Source of the DNA: JAHRAW01 sp028066695
GTDB taxonomy: Bacteria > Pseudomonadota > Gammaproteobacteria > Arenicellales > Poriferihabitantaceae
Length of the DNA: 64,000 bases
Assembly (NCBI GenBank): GCA_963457535.1
Contig: OY734803.1
Location: forward strand, 868,001 to 932,000
Reading direction: 5' to 3'
How positions within the stretch are numbered: position 1 is the stretch's first letter; every line of letters starts with the position of its first letter. The translations under genes and the position numbers were made by a program. Under the pieces are notes generated by a model. That model worked only from the letters and a program-made list of their open reading frames with translations. It did no database searches and had not been told where the DNA came from. Below, piece by piece: positions 62,902-64,000 of the stretch.

Positions 62902-64000
62902 ATGATGAAAACGCGCATTGTTCACTTTTTCGCTACGACTGCATTCACGATGGTCGTGGCGTGCGCTGTTGCGGTTGCACAAAACACTACCAGCGCGGAA
63001 ATCGAAAAATGGAAGGCAGCTGCCGAAAAAGGAGAGGCATGGGCGCAATATAACTTGGGCTGGGCATACGCTAATGGCGAAGGTGTCGCCGAGAACCAGC
63101 GCGAGGCAATTCGCTGGTATCGCAAAGCTGCCGAACAAGGAGACTCAGATGCGCAAACCAATTTGGGCTATGCTTACTCCCGTGGCGAAGGTGTCGCCGA
63201 GGACAAGCGCGAGGCGGTGCGCTGGTACCGCAAGGCTGCCGAACAAGGGAATGCTACGGCGCAATATAATTTGGGCTATGCTTACTTCCGTGGCGGGGGT
63301 GTTGCCGAGGACAAGCGCGAGGCGGTGCGCTGGTACCGCAAGGCTGCCGAACAAGGCTTTGCCTTGGCGCAACTCAAATTAGGCTTCGCATACGACAAAG
63401 GCGAGGGTGTTGCTGAGGACAAGCGTGAGGCGGTGCGCTGGTATCGCGCAGCGGCCGAGCAAGGCCATTCTCCAGCACAATTTCACTTGGGCTCTGCATA
63501 CATGCTTGGAGAAGGTGTCATCACGGATGAACGCGAAGCATATATTTGGCTTTCCATTGCCAAGGCAAACGGCGATGAAGCCTCCTCTGTAGCCCTAGAA
63601 CAATCCACTTGGTGGAACTTGACCCAATCCGAAATCCGTTCCGCCCAAAAAGAAGCAGCGCAGCGATTGGAAGAAATCGACCGTCGCAAAGCGGAACAAA
63701 ATGATGACGCAAAAACACCTGCCCCCAAAGGCAACTTCACCCTCGCCCCCGAACCCAAAGGCGAAACCCCGGCCGCGCGCGTATTTGAAAATACCTGGCG
63801 CTCAGTCGTGGTCGTGCATAACGGCGACACCCAGGGCAGTGGCGTCATCGTCCGTCCGAATGTGGTCGCCACCAACTGCCATGTCGTGGATTCGCGCGCG
63901 CGCATCGTCGTCCACAAATCCGCCGCGCGCCGCGCCGACACCGAAACCGACTTTTCCGCGGAGATTTTGCATGCCGACAAGAAAAAAGATTTCTGCCTGC
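62902..64000 (+). CDS. Secreted Sel1-repeat protein with trypsin-like C-terminal domain (runs off right edge)
   Basis: From the ATG at 62902 (a second ATG follows at once) 366 codons stay open to the window end. Residues 1-26 are a signal peptide (basic start, FFATTAFTMVVACAVAVA). Then come about five Sel1-like (TPR-type) repeats of 36 residues with AVRWYRKAAEQG units, a charged helix, and a trypsin-like start: SGVIVRPNVVATNCHVV with the catalytic H327, then KKDFCL where the Asp is expected. The serine lies beyond the edge. The repeats are 108 bp and almost identical. It is likely periplasmic and may bind proteins via Sel1 repeats. Confidence 0.85.
   Translation, partial: MMKTRIVHFFATTAFTMVVACAVAVAQNTTSAEIEKWKAAAEKGEAWAQYNLGWAYANGEGVAENQREAIRWYRKAAEQGDSDAQTNLGYAYSRGEGVAEDKREAVRWYRKAAEQGNATAQYNLGYAYFRGGGVAEDKREAVRWYRKAAEQGFALAQLKLGFAYDKGEGVAEDKREAVRWYRAAAEQGHSPAQFHLGSAYMLGEGVITDEREAYIWLSIAKANGDEASSVALEQSTWWNLTQSEIRSAQKEAAQRLEEIDRRKAEQNDDAKTPAPKGNFTLAPEPKGETPAARVFENTWRSVVVVHNGDTQGSGVIVRPNVVATNCHVVDSRARIVVHKSAARRADTETDFSAEILHADKKKDFCL
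63088..63519 (+). repeat. 108-bp tandem Sel1 coding repeats
   Basis: The landmark G(C/T)CGAG(G)AC-like segment recurs at 63088, 63196, 63304 and 63412, each exactly 108 bp apart. The stretch 63196-63248 equals 63304-63356 over 53 bases. The high identity implies recent expansion or homogenisation. Confidence 0.85.

Noticed and set aside
63088..63519. CRISPR-like repeat array
   Set aside because: Repeats are 108 bp, in frame and code Sel1 units without spacers.

Overview
The window is GC-rich (many runs of alternating GC) bacterial chromosome from a proteobacterium, most likely a gammaproteobacterium. The evidence is gene order: ygfB-pepP-ubiH-second ubiquinone hydroxylase, zapA-6S RNA-fau, and rpmH-rnpA-yidD-yidC-mnmE-mnmG. 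The species is not identifiable from sequence alone. No phage, transposase or CRISPR array is visible. Genes are tightly packed, often with overlapping stop and start codons (ATGA, GTGA, TGATG). Shine-Dalgarno sequences are often weak, and GTG or TTG starts are common.

Layout. 0-3 kb: the 5' end of an EamA transporter, a DNA methyltransferase fused to an HNH nuclease, a small membrane protein, a phosphoribosyltransferase and a YqaA-type membrane protein. 3-10 kb: an ilvD-class II aldolase pair, dapE, glnS, sohB and a gamma-carbonic-anhydrase-like protein. 10-27 kb: one minus-strand run of 12 genes. It starts with a UbiA-type prenyltransferase resembling decaprenyl-phosphate phosphoribosyltransferase, then two SAM methyltransferases, two PIG-V/GT76-like mannosyltransferase paralogues, SIX tandem paralogues of a GT-C (ArnT/PMT-like) membrane glycosyltransferase, and an NAD-dependent epimerase. 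This is the most unusual part of the window. 27-36 kb: an AlkX/YcaQ-like glycosylase, NRDE and DUF2237 proteins, a DadA-like oxidase, metF, a trypsin-like protease, two tiny membrane proteins, an EamA transporter and sufE-sufS. 36-39.6 kb: a translationally coupled three-gene operon (ThDP enzyme, SDR, FAS1-like dehydratase). 39.6-44.4 kb: a defence-like island with a GIY-YIG protein, a low-GC PD-(D/E)XK-like gene and a 1040-residue single-chain restriction-modification enzyme that overlap tail to tail. 44.5 kb: tRNA-Thr(CGT).

44.5-51 kb: a seven-gene operon read parA-ygfB-pepP-ubiH-ubiquinone hydroxylase-fur-PfkB kinase, with glutathione reductase divergent across a perfect inverted repeat. 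52-62 kb: mnmG, mnmE, yidC, yidD, rnpA, rpmH, a secreted cyclophilin, an EVE protein, fau, 6S RNA, zapA, a ZapB-like coiled coil and an aminotransferase. dnaA is not beside rpmH, so the usual origin-side order is rearranged. 62.5-64 kb: a DUF2188 protein and a secreted Sel1-repeat protein ending in a trypsin-like domain that runs off the window.

How it fits together. Most genes are housekeeping: tRNA modification, membrane insertion, ubiquinone, Fe-S supply, amino acids and cell division. The accessory layer is (i) the glycosyltransferase array, which I read as a polyprenyl-phosphate-sugar dependent envelope glycosylation locus with in-frame short tandem repeats in one loop of two paralogues, and (ii) two unrelated restriction-modification type genes.
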